From Methylococcaceae bacterium (GTDB lineage Bacteria > Pseudomonadota > Gammaproteobacteria > Methylococcales > Methylococcaceae), in contig CADDYU010000035.1 of assembly GCA_902810705.1 (NCBI GenBank), forward strand, positions 1-33,866: a stretch of 33,866 nucleotides of DNA, written 5' to 3'. Below are positions 33,555 to 33,866 of this stretch, piece after piece; the stretch's first letter is position 1, and each line of letters opens with the position of its first letter. The notes beneath the pieces were generated by a model. That model was not told where the DNA came from. It did not search any database and was given only the letters and a program-made list of their open reading frames with translations. The translations under genes were made by a program, and so were the position numbers.

Positions 33555-33866
33555 TCATCACCTTGGTGATTTCCGACTGGGCTACCAAATTGGGACACTC
33601 AGGCTTCCTTAAAAGTGCCCGAGATATCCATGCCGAACTTCCCTTGGCCCACCGCAGCCCGCGAGGATGACAGGTCACTGTACTCCATTAGCTAGACATT
33701 AATGTTCGACCTTGAGGCTGCCCGGCGCGATAATTATCCAACCCGCATTTCTCAAAGCTACCCGGTGCATCGAGGCTGGGAATCTGAGAAAGTTGTTTTA
33801 CCAGAACCACTTACCTCAGAAATCCGGAGGACCTCGGATGCTCCCACAGGGTACTGGTCCGGGGTT
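33555..33866. other. Right-edge region
   Basis: About 310 bases up to the window edge. Apart from the possible gene start at 33838 I see no supportable gene, RNA or strong repeat. Confidence 0.5.
33838..33866 (+). CDS. Possible gene start cut by the right edge
   Basis: An ATG at 33838 with GGAGG seven bases upstream opens a frame (MLPQGTGPG) that runs off the window. Nine codons are too few to identify anything; only the ribosome binding site supports it. Confidence 0.3.

Overview
The window looks like a chromosomal segment of a moderately GC-rich gammaproteobacterium. Three things point that way: the comM-ubiK / glnK-amtB arrangement, a nitrate assimilation cluster ordered as in Pseudomonas aeruginosa (transporter, PP2C-kinase, nirB, nirD, nasA), and a class III (PhaC/PhaE) polyhydroxyalkanoate system of the kind known from Chromatiales. 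I cannot fix the genus; a Chromatiales- or Methylococcales-like organism is a guess.

Layout. 1-4160: comM (cut by the left edge) and ubiK on the minus strand, divergent from glnK-amtB, whose upstream region has an NtrC-type site and a sigma-54 promoter and which ends in a clear terminator. 4514-7810: a secreted HNH-type nuclease, a bacterial enhancer-binding protein (bEBP) with degenerate ATPase motifs and a 25-bp palindrome upstream, a yjbQ gene interrupted by one in-frame TAA, and a 47-residue membrane protein (DUF2897 type). 7966-11332: an overlapping pair of unrecognised genes (a polytopic membrane protein with a large periplasmic coiled-coil loop, and a band-7-like coiled-coil protein) followed by a MepA endopeptidase. 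11823-15265: a DesA-type desaturase, then groES-groEL with a perfect CIRCE operator.

15465-26400: a nitrate assimilation operon read leftwards: nitrate transporter, PP2C-Ser/Thr kinase fusion, nirB, nirD, nasA, nasS, nasT. Its upstream region holds possible NtrC sites, a perfect IHF match, a sigma-54-like promoter, and a short leader with two A1/G4 hexaloop hairpins overlapping an intrinsic terminator. This is the expected RNA target of NasT, the ANTAR protein encoded at the other end of the same operon. Nitrogen limitation (NtrC/sigma-54) and nitrate (NasS/NasT antitermination) would therefore both be needed for expression, and the glnK-amtB operon appears to share the nitrogen-limitation input.

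26503-27694: a rhodanese-ankyrin protein and a glutaredoxin with an altered active site (CDSS instead of CGFS), behind a near-consensus sigma-54 promoter. The pair resembles the rhdN-grx5 pair of Azotobacter nif clusters. 28110-31932: phaE-phaC (minus) divergent from a phasin and phaR (plus). 31978-33551: a metallophosphoesterase and a nucleotidyltransferase-fold protein in one transcription unit.

The least explained content is the 7966-10309 gene pair. The most complete regulatory story is the nas leader and its composite promoter.
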